A stretch of DNA of 64,000 nt from an uncultured Isosphaeraceae bacterium. GTDB lineage: Bacteria; Planctomycetota; Planctomycetia; Isosphaerales; Isosphaeraceae. The position numbers were made by a program, and so were the translations under genes. Below the pieces are notes generated by a model. It searched no databases. It was not told where the DNA came from and worked only from the letters and a program-made list of their open reading frames with translations. The stretch lies in the NCBI GenBank assembly GCA_945957605.1, contig CAMFLR010000001.1, positions 434,001 to 498,000 on the forward strand, given 5' to 3'. Below are positions 36,495 through 46,100 of the stretch, one piece after another; positions within the stretch are counted from its first letter, which is position 1, and each line of letters opens with the position of its first letter.

Positions 36495-36773
36495 TCAACG
36501 ACGCTGGCGGTGAACTTCCGCGCCGTGGGAGCGGCAGAGCTTCTCGACCGTGGTGACCATGGCTTCGTTCGGGCACGGGATCGACAGGAGCATGCCCTGG
36601 TTGGTTTCGATCCGCTCGGGCGGGGTAACGCCGAGCTGGTCGCTCCGAATTCCAAGCGCCATAAGGAGTTGGATCACCGAATTCCCGTGGGCGGTGTTAT
36701 AGAAGAAGGCAACCACGCGCGACGTGGGTTCGCTTTCGTGGACAACGCCCGGCCGGATCTGCGGAAGTTCCAT
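36495..36773 (-). CDS. Small protein of unknown function
   Basis: 92 residues, no signal peptide or membrane segment. The sequence shows alternating strand-helix pattern (SRVVAFFYNTAHGNSVIQLLMALG; RIETNQGMLLSIPCPNEAM; VTTVEKLCRSHGAEVHRQR), which would fit a small ferredoxin-like alpha/beta fold such as ACT-like or P-II-like domains, but no family signature is clear. Upstream CAGG is a weak ribosome-binding site. Base composition fits coding use, and no better frame is available on this stretch. Treat as a probable gene. Confidence 0.55.
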   Translation of the reverse strand: MELPQIRPGVVHESEPTSRVVAFFYNTAHGNSVIQLLMALGIRSDQLGVTPPERIETNQGMLLSIPCPNEAMVTTVEKLCRSHGAEVHRQRR

Positions 36774-37103
36774 TGAAGAATCGACCTGAGTGAAAAAGAA
36801 AACGCCAGAGGCATCCCTTATCTGTGAGCGTGCTGAGCGATCAGCCCGCCAATCTTGTCACAGAGTTTGACGGGCGACCGACCATTCCGCAAGTGTTGTC
36901 CACCGGGTTGGAGGTTTGAAGGTCGGTTGAGCTTGGTAAATCCAGGTGGTTGGACGTTTTGCGAACCTGCGCACGGCGGGAATAAATGCTGTCGCCATTC
37001 ACGATTGGTCAGCCGCCAATTGCTTGTGAGCACGGGGCGGCCCGCAGCTTTGAGATACGTATTTGATAATAAGTGGACCTAATCAATCGCTGCATTGAAG
37101 TAT
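36774..37103. other. Intergenic region, no gene recognised
   Basis: About 330 bp upstream of the small minus-strand gene and before the terminator of the PPOX gene. It contains a 71-codon open frame on the minus strand (36818-37033) of unconvincing composition. I see no promoter, repeat or RNA structure that I would defend. Confidence 0.5.
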
Positions 37104-37137
37104 AGAAAAAGGACGCCAGCATGCGCCCCGGCGTCCC
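37104..37137 (-). terminator. Intrinsic terminator of the PPOX-family gene
   Basis: On the minus strand, GGACGCC (37136-37130) pairs with GGCGTCC (37117-37111), followed directly by TTTTT (37110-37106). It starts 34 nt beyond the stop codon of the gene at 37170-37661. It is a classical rho-independent terminator and the clearest in the window. Confidence 0.85.
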
Positions 37138-37169
37138 TTCAGAAAGCGCTAATTGAGCAGTCTTTGGAA

Positions 37170-37661
37170 TCAAAGCGTAACCTTGCCGTGAATCTTTGGA
37201 TCCTGGGCAACGTCAGGCCGCGTGCCTGTCAGCAGTGCTTTTCCGGCTTCAAACAGGTATTTCACCCCGCTGGCGCCGCTGTTGTCCCAGTATTCGGCTT
37301 CCTCACCATTCATGCGCAAGAAGATCAAATTCGGGTCGTCTTTTCCGCCGGGAAACCAGACCTTCCATTCCAATTTCCAGAGGCGATGGACGCGCGCCCG
37401 ATCGTCGACCGACTCGGCCTTTCCGCTGAGCGAAATGAACTTCGTCGACGACTGCATTGTCACGAGTGCGTCACCATCTTGCGCGAGTTCAGCAACCTTT
37501 CCTGAGTGACGATCGGTCAGGAACCAGAGCGTCCCATCGTCGTCCACCTCTGCAAGCGCCATCGGGCGGGCTCGGAGGCGTCCTTCGTCGGCGTGAGTGA
37601 CGAGCATCGCAACGCCGAAATCGGCGAGAAGATCGTGGAGTTTGTGTTCTGGGGTCGTCAT
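37170..37661 (-). CDS. Pyridoxamine 5'-phosphate oxidase-like (general stress 26 type) flavin-binding protein
   Basis: 163 residues, the usual length for the general-stress-protein-26 branch of the FMN-binding split-barrel family. Landmarks: GVAMLVTHADEGRLRARPMA, GTLWFLTDRHSGKVAEL, TKFISLSGKAESVDD, LEWKVWFPGGKDDPN, and the C-terminal EAEYWDNSG typical of this branch. It probably binds FMN or a related deazaflavin in the cytoplasm; reaction unknown. ATG 37661 has GAGAGG 9 nt upstream, and an intrinsic terminator follows, so it is a monocistronic unit. Confidence 0.88.
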   Translation of the reverse strand: MTTPEHKLHDLLADFGVAMLVTHADEGRLRARPMALAEVDDDGTLWFLTDRHSGKVAELAQDGDALVTMQSSTKFISLSGKAESVDDRARVHRLWKLEWKVWFPGGKDDPNLIFLRMNGEEAEYWDNSGASGVKYLFEAGKALLTGTRPDVAQDPKIHGKVTL

Positions 37662-37760
37662 CGTCGTGACCTCTCAAGTGTGTGACTTGCGCATCCAAGG
37701 CGGACCGATCGATGCGCGTTTCAAGCTGATTGAATACGCAAATCCGAGACCGCCTACGCA

Positions 37761-38567
37761 TCAGAGTGACGACGTGTTGACCCTCGGCTGGCCTCCCGAA
37801 ACTTCGGGAGACTGCGTCTCGAGACGACCGAGAAGATCGAGCGCATTTGCGGTCGCGGCGCCTTCGGCGGTGTTATCGAAGATGCACCAGACCTCGGCTG
37901 CCTTCGAAGCGGTTACCAGCGTTTGGGAGAGCGAGTCGAGATATTCGTTCGAGTAGGCCGAGTAGTACATCGTTGGAGCGCCGTGGAGGCGGTAATAGAC
38001 GAGACGATTCCAGCCGCCGGGGCGAGCGGCTTCGGGAACCACGGCGGGATCGGCGGCGATGCGTGCGATCCGGAATTCGACGAGCATTCGATCGACGTCG
38101 CTGCTGAACCAGGTCGTATGCCGGGGTTCGAAAACCACATTTCCGTCAAACCGAGATCGAATCGTCTGGAAGAAATTCGAGGCGATTTGACGCGTGAATC
38201 GCAGACTTGGGGGAAGTTGAATCAGGATCGGCCCGAGCTTCTCACCAAGCTGAGTTGCCTCTGCGAAGAAGCGGTCGAGCACGTCATCGACGTCCACGAG
38301 CTTTCGCGTGTGCGTCGCGAGTTTTGGCATTTTCACGGCGAACCGAAAGGAATCGGGAACGCTTGCGGCCCAGCGAGCGTAGGTCGCGGGTTGGTGCGGG
38401 CGGTAAAACGATGAGTTGATCTCAACGGCCGGAAATCGGCCGGCATATCGCTCTAGATGGGAGCCTTCGCTGGGAAAGTGCTCCACAAACTCAGAGCGGA
38501 GCGACCAGCCTGCACAGCCGATGTAAATGGATTGATGGTGGGAGGAGTCGAACACGGCAAATCTCAC
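37761..38567 (-). CDS. DUF72 (YecE-like) TIM-barrel protein
   Basis: 268 residues. DUF72 landmarks: IYIGCAGWSLRSEF, RFPAVEINSSFYRPHQPATYARW (shown in two parts, ending in the conserved Tyr-x-x-Trp), FRFAVKMPK, LGPILIQLPPSLRF, VVFEPRHTTWFS, YYRLHGAPTMYYSAYS, WCIFDNTAEGAATANAL. The family forms a TIM barrel of unknown enzymatic role, often with a conserved Glu and His at the barrel mouth, both seen here (FEPRH). The start is GTG 38567; no clear ribosome-binding site. Function unknown, family assignment firm. Confidence 0.9.
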   Translation of the reverse strand: MRFAVFDSSHHQSIYIGCAGWSLRSEFVEHFPSEGSHLERYAGRFPAVEINSSFYRPHQPATYARWAASVPDSFRFAVKMPKLATHTRKLVDVDDVLDRFFAEATQLGEKLGPILIQLPPSLRFTRQIASNFFQTIRSRFDGNVVFEPRHTTWFSSDVDRMLVEFRIARIAADPAVVPEAARPGGWNRLVYYRLHGAPTMYYSAYSNEYLDSLSQTLVTASKAAEVWCIFDNTAEGAATANALDLLGRLETQSPEVSGGQPRVNTSSL

Positions 38568-38756
38568 TCAGCAGGAGGCAAGAAGCATCATTGACCAGAC
38601 GAATGAAGCAAGTTCAGGGCCACAAGAATCGTTGCAAGAAGACGATTGCCATTTTGACTGGTCCGATCTGGCGATTTTTTTGGTACACTTTCCCCTGACC
38701 TGCCGCTCGCTATCTTGCGGGCTCAATCTCCGCACGTTTGCCTCGACCGGTGCCCG

Positions 38757-41243
38757 ATGTCCCACATCCGTACTACCCTCGTGGCTGTTCTTGCGTTCGG
38801 TGCCATCGTGCGCCTTGCAGGCGCGGCTGATGGTGGTGTCGAGTTCTTCGAGTCGAGAATACGCCCTGTGCTCGTCGAGAAGTGCAACCGTTGCCACTCG
38901 GCCGGCGAGAAGTCGCCCAAGGGTGGGCTGCGGCTCGATAGCGTTTCCGGCCTTCGCAAAGGGGGCGACTCGGGCGCAGCGATCGTTCCGGGTAAGGTGG
39001 ACGAGAGCCTGCTCGTCGACGCGATCGCGCACGAAGGTGGTGTCGCCGAGATGCCGCCCGACTCAAAACTGCCGGATCGCGTGATTGAAGACTTCCGCCA
39101 CTGGGTGCAAATCGGCGCCCCCCTGCCCGACGAAAAGTCGCAAGCTTCGGCAGCGGCTGGGCCCAAGATCGACCTTGTCGCTGCCCGCCAGTTCTGGTCA
39201 CTCAAGCCCGCGTTGCAGCCGTCGCTTCCGGCGGTATCCGATCCCAAATGGGTGCGAAATCGCATCGACTCGTTCGTGCTCAAGGGGCTCGATGATCACA
39301 AAATGCGACCTTCTCTCGAGGCAGATCGTCGCACGCTGATTCGCCGCGTGACATTCGACCTGATTGGCCTGGCACCGACATGGGATGAGGTTCAGGCGTT
39401 CGTGCAGGATCAGTCGGCCGACGCTTATGAGAAGGTGGTCAATCGCCTGCTTGCTTCGCCACGCTATGGTGAGCGCTGGGGACGGCATTGGCTCGATGTC
39501 GCGCGATACGCCGAGGATAACCCGACCGGCGAGGCGACGAATCGACCACCCAAGAATCCGCACGTCTATCGCGACTGGGTGATCAACGCACTCAACGCTG
39601 ACATCCCTTACGATGAATTCGTGCGCCGGCAGCTTGCGGCCGATTTGATGCCGAACCTGCCGCCATCCGAACATGCAGCGCTTGGTTTTCTGGGCCTCGC
39701 GCCGGTCTATCACAAAGAGCCGCGGCTTTCGGCCGATGTGATTGGTGCGATTGTCGCTGACGAGTGGGACGAACGCATCGACACGATCACCCGCGGCTTT
39801 CTGGGGCTCACCGTCGCCTGCGCCCGCTGTCACGATCACAAGTTTGATCCGATTTCCACAGCCGATTACTACGCGCTCGCTGGAGTGATGGCGAGCACGC
39901 AGCAGGTTGATAGGGCACTCGTGCCGATTTCCGCCGAGAAGGAAGAGAAGCTCGCAACCCGGCGCGTCGCGCTGGTGGATGCTCAACTTCGCGTTGGCAC
40001 TGCGAATGAGATGAAGGCGACGTTTCGGAAAGACAAGGAAGCACGAGCGAAGTTTGATAAGAAGATCGCCGAGTTCCAGGCACGGCTCGACACGCTCCGC
40101 CGTGAGCCTGATTTCGACGGACCAACCGCCCCCGCCGTTCGCGATGCCGCACTCTGGGTGAATGGTTCAGACCCATCGTGGACCTGGCTCGAATTCAAGC
40201 GCGGCGCCAGTCGTGACCTTCCCGTTTTCATTCGCGGAAATGTCGCCAATCACGGGGCGATCGTGCCTCGTCGCCTGCCGAGCGTGCTCTATCCCGCGGC
40301 TCCAAAGTCGTTCGGGCAAGGCAGTGGGCGCAAGGAACTCGCGGATGGGATTGTTAACGAAGGCGCGTCGCTTGCGGGGCGGGTGATCGTCAATCGCGTC
40401 TGGGGCTGGCACTTCGGTCGACCGCTCGTGACGACGCCGAGCAATTTCGGCAAACTCGGCGATGCTCCGAGTCACCCCGAACTCCTCGATGACCTTACCG
40501 CGCGATTCATCGCCGGTGGCTGGTCGCTCAAGAATTTGCATCGAGAGATCGTGACCTCGGCGACGTATCGTCAGGCCAGCACCGGCACTCGTGAATTCAT
40601 CACCAGCGATCCCGAAAACAAATGGCTCAGCCGGGCCAATCGCAATCGGCTTGATGTCGAAGCCTGGCGCGATGGCGTTTTGCAAGCGGCTGGTGCGCTC
40701 AATGATTCGATGGGCGGTCCCTCAAGCAATGTCGAAGATCCATCGTTCCGTCGCAGGACGGTTTATGGACGCGTCGCCCGTCAGCGAGTGCCCGACATTT
40801 TCCGCTGGTTCGATTTTCCTGACGCCAACCGGCACGGCGAAGCACGCGACGCAACCACGACGCCGCTCCAGCAGCTTTATTTCCTGAACAGTCCGCTTCT
40901 CCTGACGAATGCGAATCGACTCGCTCGGGTGATTCTGACTCAGCCGCTCTCGCGGGACGAGTATTTACGTCTCGCGTTGACCGGCCGCGCGAATGGCCGA
41001 AAGCTTTCGTCTCAGGAATATGCCGAAGCGATTCTGACGCGCACGACGGGCGATCGCCGCGATGCGCCAGAGGCTGTTATCACTCGGCTCTACCGTCGCG
41101 TACTGCTTCGTCCGCCGACGACTGCCGAATCGGCTCGTGCACTGAAGTTGGTCGAATCTGAAGGCGGAGTTGATGCGCGTGAGGCATGGGCTGTGCTTGC
41201 GCAAGCTGTGCTGATTAGTAACGAGTTCCTGTTTGTTGACTGA
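38757..41243 (+). CDS. PSCyt1-DUF1549-DUF1553 planctomycete protein
   Basis: 828 residues from ATG 38757. An in-frame TTG at 38715 is rejected because the ATG begins a clean signal peptide (TTLVAVLAFGAIVRLAGAA). PSCyt1 motif CNRCHSAGEKSPKGGLRLD lies near residues 45-63. DUF1549 follows with [20 protein letters not shown] and [16 protein letters not shown]1553 covers the last third (NRVWGWHFGRPLVTTPSNFG, SATYRQAS, QQLYFLNSPLLL). It is shorter than the 875-residue paralogue because the central coiled-coil insert is reduced. DUF1501 starts 20 nt downstream. Confidence 0.93.
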   Translation: MSHIRTTLVAVLAFGAIVRLAGAADGGVEFFESRIRPVLVEKCNRCHSAGEKSPKGGLRLDSVSGLRKGGDSGAAIVPGKVDESLLVDAIAHEGGVAEMPPDSKLPDRVIEDFRHWVQIGAPLPDEKSQASAAAGPKIDLVAARQFWSLKPALQPSLPAVSDPKWVRNRIDSFVLKGLDDHKMRPSLEADRRTLIRRVTFDLIGLAPTWDEVQAFVQDQSADAYEKVVNRLLASPRYGERWGRHWLDVARYAEDNPTGEATNRPPKNPHVYRDWVINALNADIPYDEFVRRQLAADLMPNLPPSEHAALGFLGLAPVYHKEPRLSADVIGAIVADEWDERIDTITRGFLGLTVACARCHDHKFDPISTADYYALAGVMASTQQVDRALVPISAEKEEKLATRRVALVDAQLRVGTANEMKATFRKDKEARAKFDKKIAEFQARLDTLRREPDFDGPTAPAVRDAALWVNGSDPSWTWLEFKRGASRDLPVFIRGNVANHGAIVPRRLPSVLYPAAPKSFGQGSGRKELADGIVNEGASLAGRVIVNRVWGWHFGRPLVTTPSNFGKLGDAPSHPELLDDLTARFIAGGWSLKNLHREIVTSATYRQASTGTREFITSDPENKWLSRANRNRLDVEAWRDGVLQAAGALNDSMGGPSSNVEDPSFRRRTVYGRVARQRVPDIFRWFDFPDANRHGEARDATTTPLQQLYFLNSPLLLTNANRLARVILTQPLSRDEYLRLALTGRANGRKLSSQEYAEAILTRTTGDRRDAPEAVITRLYRRVLLRPPTTAESARALKLVESEGGVDAREAWAVLAQAVLISNEFLFVD

Positions 41244-41263
41244 CGCGAGATGAGGGTGTAGGC

Positions 41264-42628
41264 ATGATCCCGAACGAGATCGGTTTCGATTCTCCCTCGA
41301 GGCGTCGGTTCCTCCAGTCGCTCGCTTCAGGCGTCGGCGGATTAGGGCTCGCGAGCTTCCTTTGCTCCGAAGGCGTCTTCGGCGCAGAGCTGGCAAAGCC
41401 GCATTTTCCCGCTCGTGCAAAGCGAGTGATCTTCCTGCTGATGGCAGGCGGGCCGTCGCATATCGACATGCTCGACCCCAAGCCTGCGATCAAGGAACAC
41501 GCCGGCAAACGGCCAGGGAATGTCGACCTGCGCACCGAACGCGTCACCGGCGGTTTGCTCCCCTCGCCGTTCGCGTTCGAGAAATGCGGCAAAAGTGGCA
41601 TCGACGTCAGCGACTTGTTGCCCAGTCTTAAAAGCTGTGTCGACGATCTTTGTGTGGTTCGTTCGGTGTACGGCTCGAATCCAAACCACGGTCCCGCGAC
41701 GAACTTCATGATCTCGGGGCGGATCGACCAGACGCATCCTAGCCTCGGTGCGTGGGTTTCCTACGGTTTGGGAACCGAGAATCGTAGTCTTCCCGGATTC
41801 GTTTCGCTCGGCAACACGTTCACGTCGTCTGCCCGCAGTGGCTATTTGCCGGGCGAGCATCAGGGGACGTCGATCGATGTCGACCAGCGCAATCCTGGCC
41901 AGATGATTCGGCATCTAAGCAACCCGAAGCTTTCGCGCGAGCGCCAGGAACGGCAACTCGAATTCTTGCGTGATGCAAATGCCGCTCACTTCGCCGAACG
42001 GTCGACGGATCCGATGCTCGAAGCGCGCATCCGCGCGATGGAAACTGCATTCCGCATGCAGACTGCTGCTCCCGAAGTTTTTGACCTTCGCAAGGAGTCG
42101 GCCGCCACGCGCAAGCTTTACGGCGAGGGGAAATTCGCCGACACCTGTTTGCTCGCCCGGCGGCTGGTTGAGAATGGCGTGCGTATGGTGCAAGTCGTTA
42201 ACGGCGGCTGGGATCATCATGCGAACATTAGTTCGGAGATTCGCAAGAAGAGCCGCGAGATCGACAAGCCGATTGCAGGCTTGCTGACCGATCTCAAGCA
42301 GCGCGGATTGCTCGACGACACGCTGGTGATTTGGGGCGGCGAGTTTGGACGCACGCCAGTCTCCGAGAACGCTGATGGCCGCGATCACAACCCTTATGGT
42401 TTTACAATGTGGATGGCAGGCGGTGGCGTGAAGCGTGGGCACATCCATGGCGCGACCGACGAGTTCGGCTTCAAGGCGGTTGAAAACCGAGTTGGCGTGC
42501 ATGATTTGCACGCGACGATCTTGCACCTTCTCGGACTGGATCACGAGAAGCTGACTTACCGCTATTCTGGTCGCGACTTCCGTTTGACGGATGTGTCGGG
42601 AGAAATCATCAAGGGGATCATCGCCTAA
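41264..42628 (+). CDS. DUF1501 protein, Tat-exported
   Basis: 454 residues. Strong twin-arginine signal SPSRRRFLQSLASGVGGLG. Family motifs: VIFLLMAGGPSHIDMLDPKP, VVRSVYGSNPNHGPATNFM, RMVQVVNGGWDHHANI, GEFGRTPVSENADGRDHNPYG, HGATDEFGFKAVENRVGVHD. The His/Asp residues in WDHH and GRDHN are the best metal-ligand candidates by analogy with sulfatase-type enzymes. It is co-transcribed with the PSCyt1 gene, 20 nt upstream. Activity is not established for the family. Confidence 0.93.
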   Translation: MIPNEIGFDSPSRRRFLQSLASGVGGLGLASFLCSEGVFGAELAKPHFPARAKRVIFLLMAGGPSHIDMLDPKPAIKEHAGKRPGNVDLRTERVTGGLLPSPFAFEKCGKSGIDVSDLLPSLKSCVDDLCVVRSVYGSNPNHGPATNFMISGRIDQTHPSLGAWVSYGLGTENRSLPGFVSLGNTFTSSARSGYLPGEHQGTSIDVDQRNPGQMIRHLSNPKLSRERQERQLEFLRDANAAHFAERSTDPMLEARIRAMETAFRMQTAAPEVFDLRKESAATRKLYGEGKFADTCLLARRLVENGVRMVQVVNGGWDHHANISSEIRKKSREIDKPIAGLLTDLKQRGLLDDTLVIWGGEFGRTPVSENADGRDHNPYGFTMWMAGGGVKRGHIHGATDEFGFKAVENRVGVHDLHATILHLLGLDHEKLTYRYSGRDFRLTDVSGEIIKGIIA

Positions 42629-43138
42629 TCAGGTGAAGCGATTCCCTTTCTGTTCTTATGTGCAATCGCTTTAAGGCAACATTTCTTGGACGCGTTCACT
42701 TTTAAGTAGGAATGTGTTTGCTTTTCGCAACGGTTGTCATTGTTTGTTTTCGACATGATTGTCGAAGGCTGGGTTTCTTAGGTAGTTTTTAGCCGACGAC
42801 GGGTGATGCCGAAGCCGTGCATGCCCCAATGATCGTTCGCCCTCAATGACTGAGGCCCCTCGACGATGAAGTTCGAGGTGGGGGTGTTCCATAACCGAAC
42901 GCCCTAGCCTGGACAGATCGCCTCGGTGTGCGATGGATTGAGCAGTCGTTCTGCGTGCTCTTCCGTTTCAACGATAGCTCGTTTTTCGTGATGTGTCCGG
43001 CAGAGACCCAATGATTGGGGTTTCTGGCGACCGGGACTGTGTTCGCTGTTTGTTTTTGAGGGGCGTCGTCGCCTCTTGGACGTGCGGAAGTAATTACCCC
43101 CATAGGAATGGTCTTCATTCTCAACAGGAGTTTCGCGT
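42629..43138. other. Long leader/intergenic region before the giant surface-protein gene
   Basis: 510 bp, more AT-rich than its surroundings at the 5' side. It contains a possible 3' hairpin of the DUF1501 gene (AAGCGATT at 42636-42643 with AATCGCTT at 42664-42671), the palindrome at 42749-42766, and a CCTCGA/TCGAGG hairpin near 42855. AGGAG at 43126-43130 serves the ATG at 43139. No convincing -35/-10 pair and no reading frame was found. Confidence 0.55.
42749..42766. promoter_or_regulatory. 18-bp palindrome upstream of the giant surface-protein gene
   Basis: TTCGACA-TGAT-TGTCGAA, perfect 7-bp arms and a 4-nt centre, about 370 nt upstream of the start codon. The dimensions equal those of the operator at 24681 but the sequence differs. 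It could be a protein-binding site or a small RNA hairpin. Confidence 0.4.
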
Positions 43139-46100
43139 ATGTCTATGATGACCTCTCTGAGTGACCTCGTCGGCCGCGCCAGAACGATGCGGAATCGCCG
43201 GGCCACTTTGATGCGCAAACAACGTAGCCTGACCGTGATGATGGAAAAGCTCGAAGGTCGCGAGCTGTTGGCCGCCAATCCGACAACCAGTGTAGTCTCG
43301 TTGACGACCGGCACGAACCCCGCGGCCCTTGGGACTGCGTTGACTTTTAGCGACGTCGTCAGCGTGGGGTCAGCCAACAATGGCAACCCGGCTGGAAGCG
43401 TTCAATTCAAAGACAATGGCAATAATCTTGGCTCGCCGGTTTCTACTTCGTCTGCCACGTCGAACAAGACAACGACCTACCAGCTCTCAGTGTCTAACCT
43501 TTCCGCCGGCGCGCACACGATCACGGCGGTTTATACCAGTTCCGACACGACTCAGTGGGGAAACAGCACGAGCGCAGGTCTCTCCGAGACCATTAACATG
43601 GGGACCGTGACCGTCACGGCCAATCCGCAGACCAAGGTCTACGGTGCCAGTGTTCCCACCCTCACCTACTCCTACTCGGGCCTGCAGAACGGTGACTCGT
43701 TCACCGGTAGCCTCGCGACGACTGGCACAGCTTCGTCCAACGTCGGCACCTACGCGATTACGCAAGGTACACTTTCGGCCGGCCCCAACTATACGATCAA
43801 CTACACCGGCGCCAATCTGGCAGTGACGACGGCTCCGCTGACCGTGACGGCTGATGCCAAGAGCAAAGTCTACGGCGCCACAGTTCCTAGCCTGACCTAT
43901 GGCTACTCCGGGCTGGTGAATGGCGATACATCTGGGGTGTTTTCTGGTAGTCTTGTGACGACTGGAACCGCTTCGTCCAACGTCGGCAGCTATCCGATCT
44001 CGCAGGGCACACTCTCAGCCGGCTCGAACTATGCGATCAGCTACACCGGCGCCAATTTGACGGTGACGACAGCCCCGTTGACAGTTACCGCCGACGCGAA
44101 GAGCAAAGTTTACGGCGCCACGGTTCCTAGCCTCACTTATGGCTACTCCGGGTTGGTGAATGGCGATACGTCTGGTGTGTTCTCGGGTAGTCTTGCGACG
44201 ACTGGGACAGCGTCGTCGAACGTTGGCAGCTATCCGATCTCGCAGGGCACGCTCTCGGCCGGTTCCAACTACGCGATCAGCTACGCCGGCGCCAATTTGA
44301 CGGTGACGACAGCTCCGTTGACAGTTACCGCCGACGCGAAGAGCAAGGTCTACGGCGCTGCGCTTCCTAGCCTGACTTATGGCTACTCTGGCCTTGTAAA
44401 CGGCGACACATCCGGCGTGTTCTCTGGTAGTCTTGCGACGACTGGAACAGTATCGTCCAACGTCGGCAGTTATCCGATCTCGCAGGGTACGCTCTCCGCC
44501 GGTCCGAACTATGCAATCAGCTATACCGGCGCCAACCTGACGGTGACGACAGCTCCGCTGACGGTTACCGCCGACGCGAAGAGCAAAGTCTACGGCGCTG
44601 CGCTTCCTAGCCTGACTTATGGCTACTCTGGCCTTGTCAACGGCGATACATCTGGTGTGTTCTCAGGTAGTCTTGCGACGACTGGAACAGTATCGTCCAA
44701 CGTCGGCAGCTATCCGATCTCGCAAGGTACGCTCTCAGCTGGCTCGAACTATGCGATCAGCTACACTGGTGCTAATCTGACCGTCACGACGGCTCCCTTG
44801 ACGGTCACTGCTGACGCGAAGAGCAAGGTCTATGGCGATGCAGTTCCGAGCCTGACCTATGGCTACTCTGGTCTCGTGAATGGCGATACCTCAGCCGTGT
44901 TCACTGGGAGTCAGGCAACTACCGCAACGGCGTCGTCGAATGTTGGAACCTACCCGATTTCGCAAGGTACGCTCTCGGCTGGATCGAACTACACGATCAG
45001 CTACACCGGTGCTAATCTGACAGTCACGACGGCTCCCTTGACGGTCACTGCTGACGCGAAGAGCAAGGTCTATGGCGATGCGGTTCCTAGCCTGACCTAT
45101 GGCTTCTCGGGCCTTGTGAACGGCGACACATCTGGTGTGTTCTCTGGTGGCCTTGCGACGACTGGAACAGCTTCGTCCAACGTCGGCAACTACCCAATCA
45201 CACAAGGCACGCTCTCGGCAGGTTCGAACTACACGATCAGCTACACTGGTGCTAATCTGACCGTGACAACAGCTCCGCTAACGGTTACGGCCGATCCGCA
45301 GAGCAAGGTCTATGGAGCCCCACTTCCCAACTTGACCTTTGGCTACTCCGGCCTTGTGAATGGCGATACTTCAGCCGTGTTCACTGGGAGTCAGGCAACC
45401 ACCGCAACGGCGTCGTCGAATGTTGGAACCTACCCGATCTCGCAGGGGACGCTCACAGCCGGATCGAATTACACGATCAGCTATAACGGTGTCAATCTGA
45501 CGGTGACGACTGCGCAGTTGACGGTCACCGCCGACACGCAAAGCAAAGTCTACGGCGATGCAATTCCGAGCCTGACTTTCGGCTACTCTGGTCTGGTGAA
45601 TGGTGACACGTCGGGGATCTTCACGGGAAGTCTCGCGACCACTGGAAGTGCCACGTCAAATGTCGGCATCTATCCGATTTCGCAAGGTACGCTCTCGGCT
45701 GGTGCGAACTATGCGATCAGCTATACCGGTGCTAATCTGACCGTCACCACTGCTCCGCTGACGATCACAGCCGATCCGCTGAGCAAGATCTACGGCGACG
45801 CTCTTCCGAGCCTGACCTACGGCTACTCCGGTCTGGTGAATGGCGACACTTCAACCGTGTTCACCGGTAGTCTGGCAACTACTGCGACGGCTTCGTCGAA
45901 TGTTGGAACCTATCCGATTTCGCAGGGTACGCTCACAGCCGGATCGAACTACTCGATCAGCTACACGGGCGCTAATCTGACAGTGACGACGGCCTCGCTA
46001 ACGGTTACAGGCAATCCGCAGAGCAAGGTCTACGGAGCCTCACTGCCCAGCCTAACCTACAGCTACTCCGGTCTGGTGAATGGCGACACTTCAGCCGTGT

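Noticed and set aside
36818-37033. Small minus-strand open frame in the 36.8-37.0 kb gap
   Set aside because: 71 codons of unremarkable composition, no ribosome-binding site and no recognisable motif. Left as intergenic.
44891-45205. Antisense open frame inside the repeat gene
   Set aside because: It is the reverse reading of two repeat units and shows no independent coding signal.
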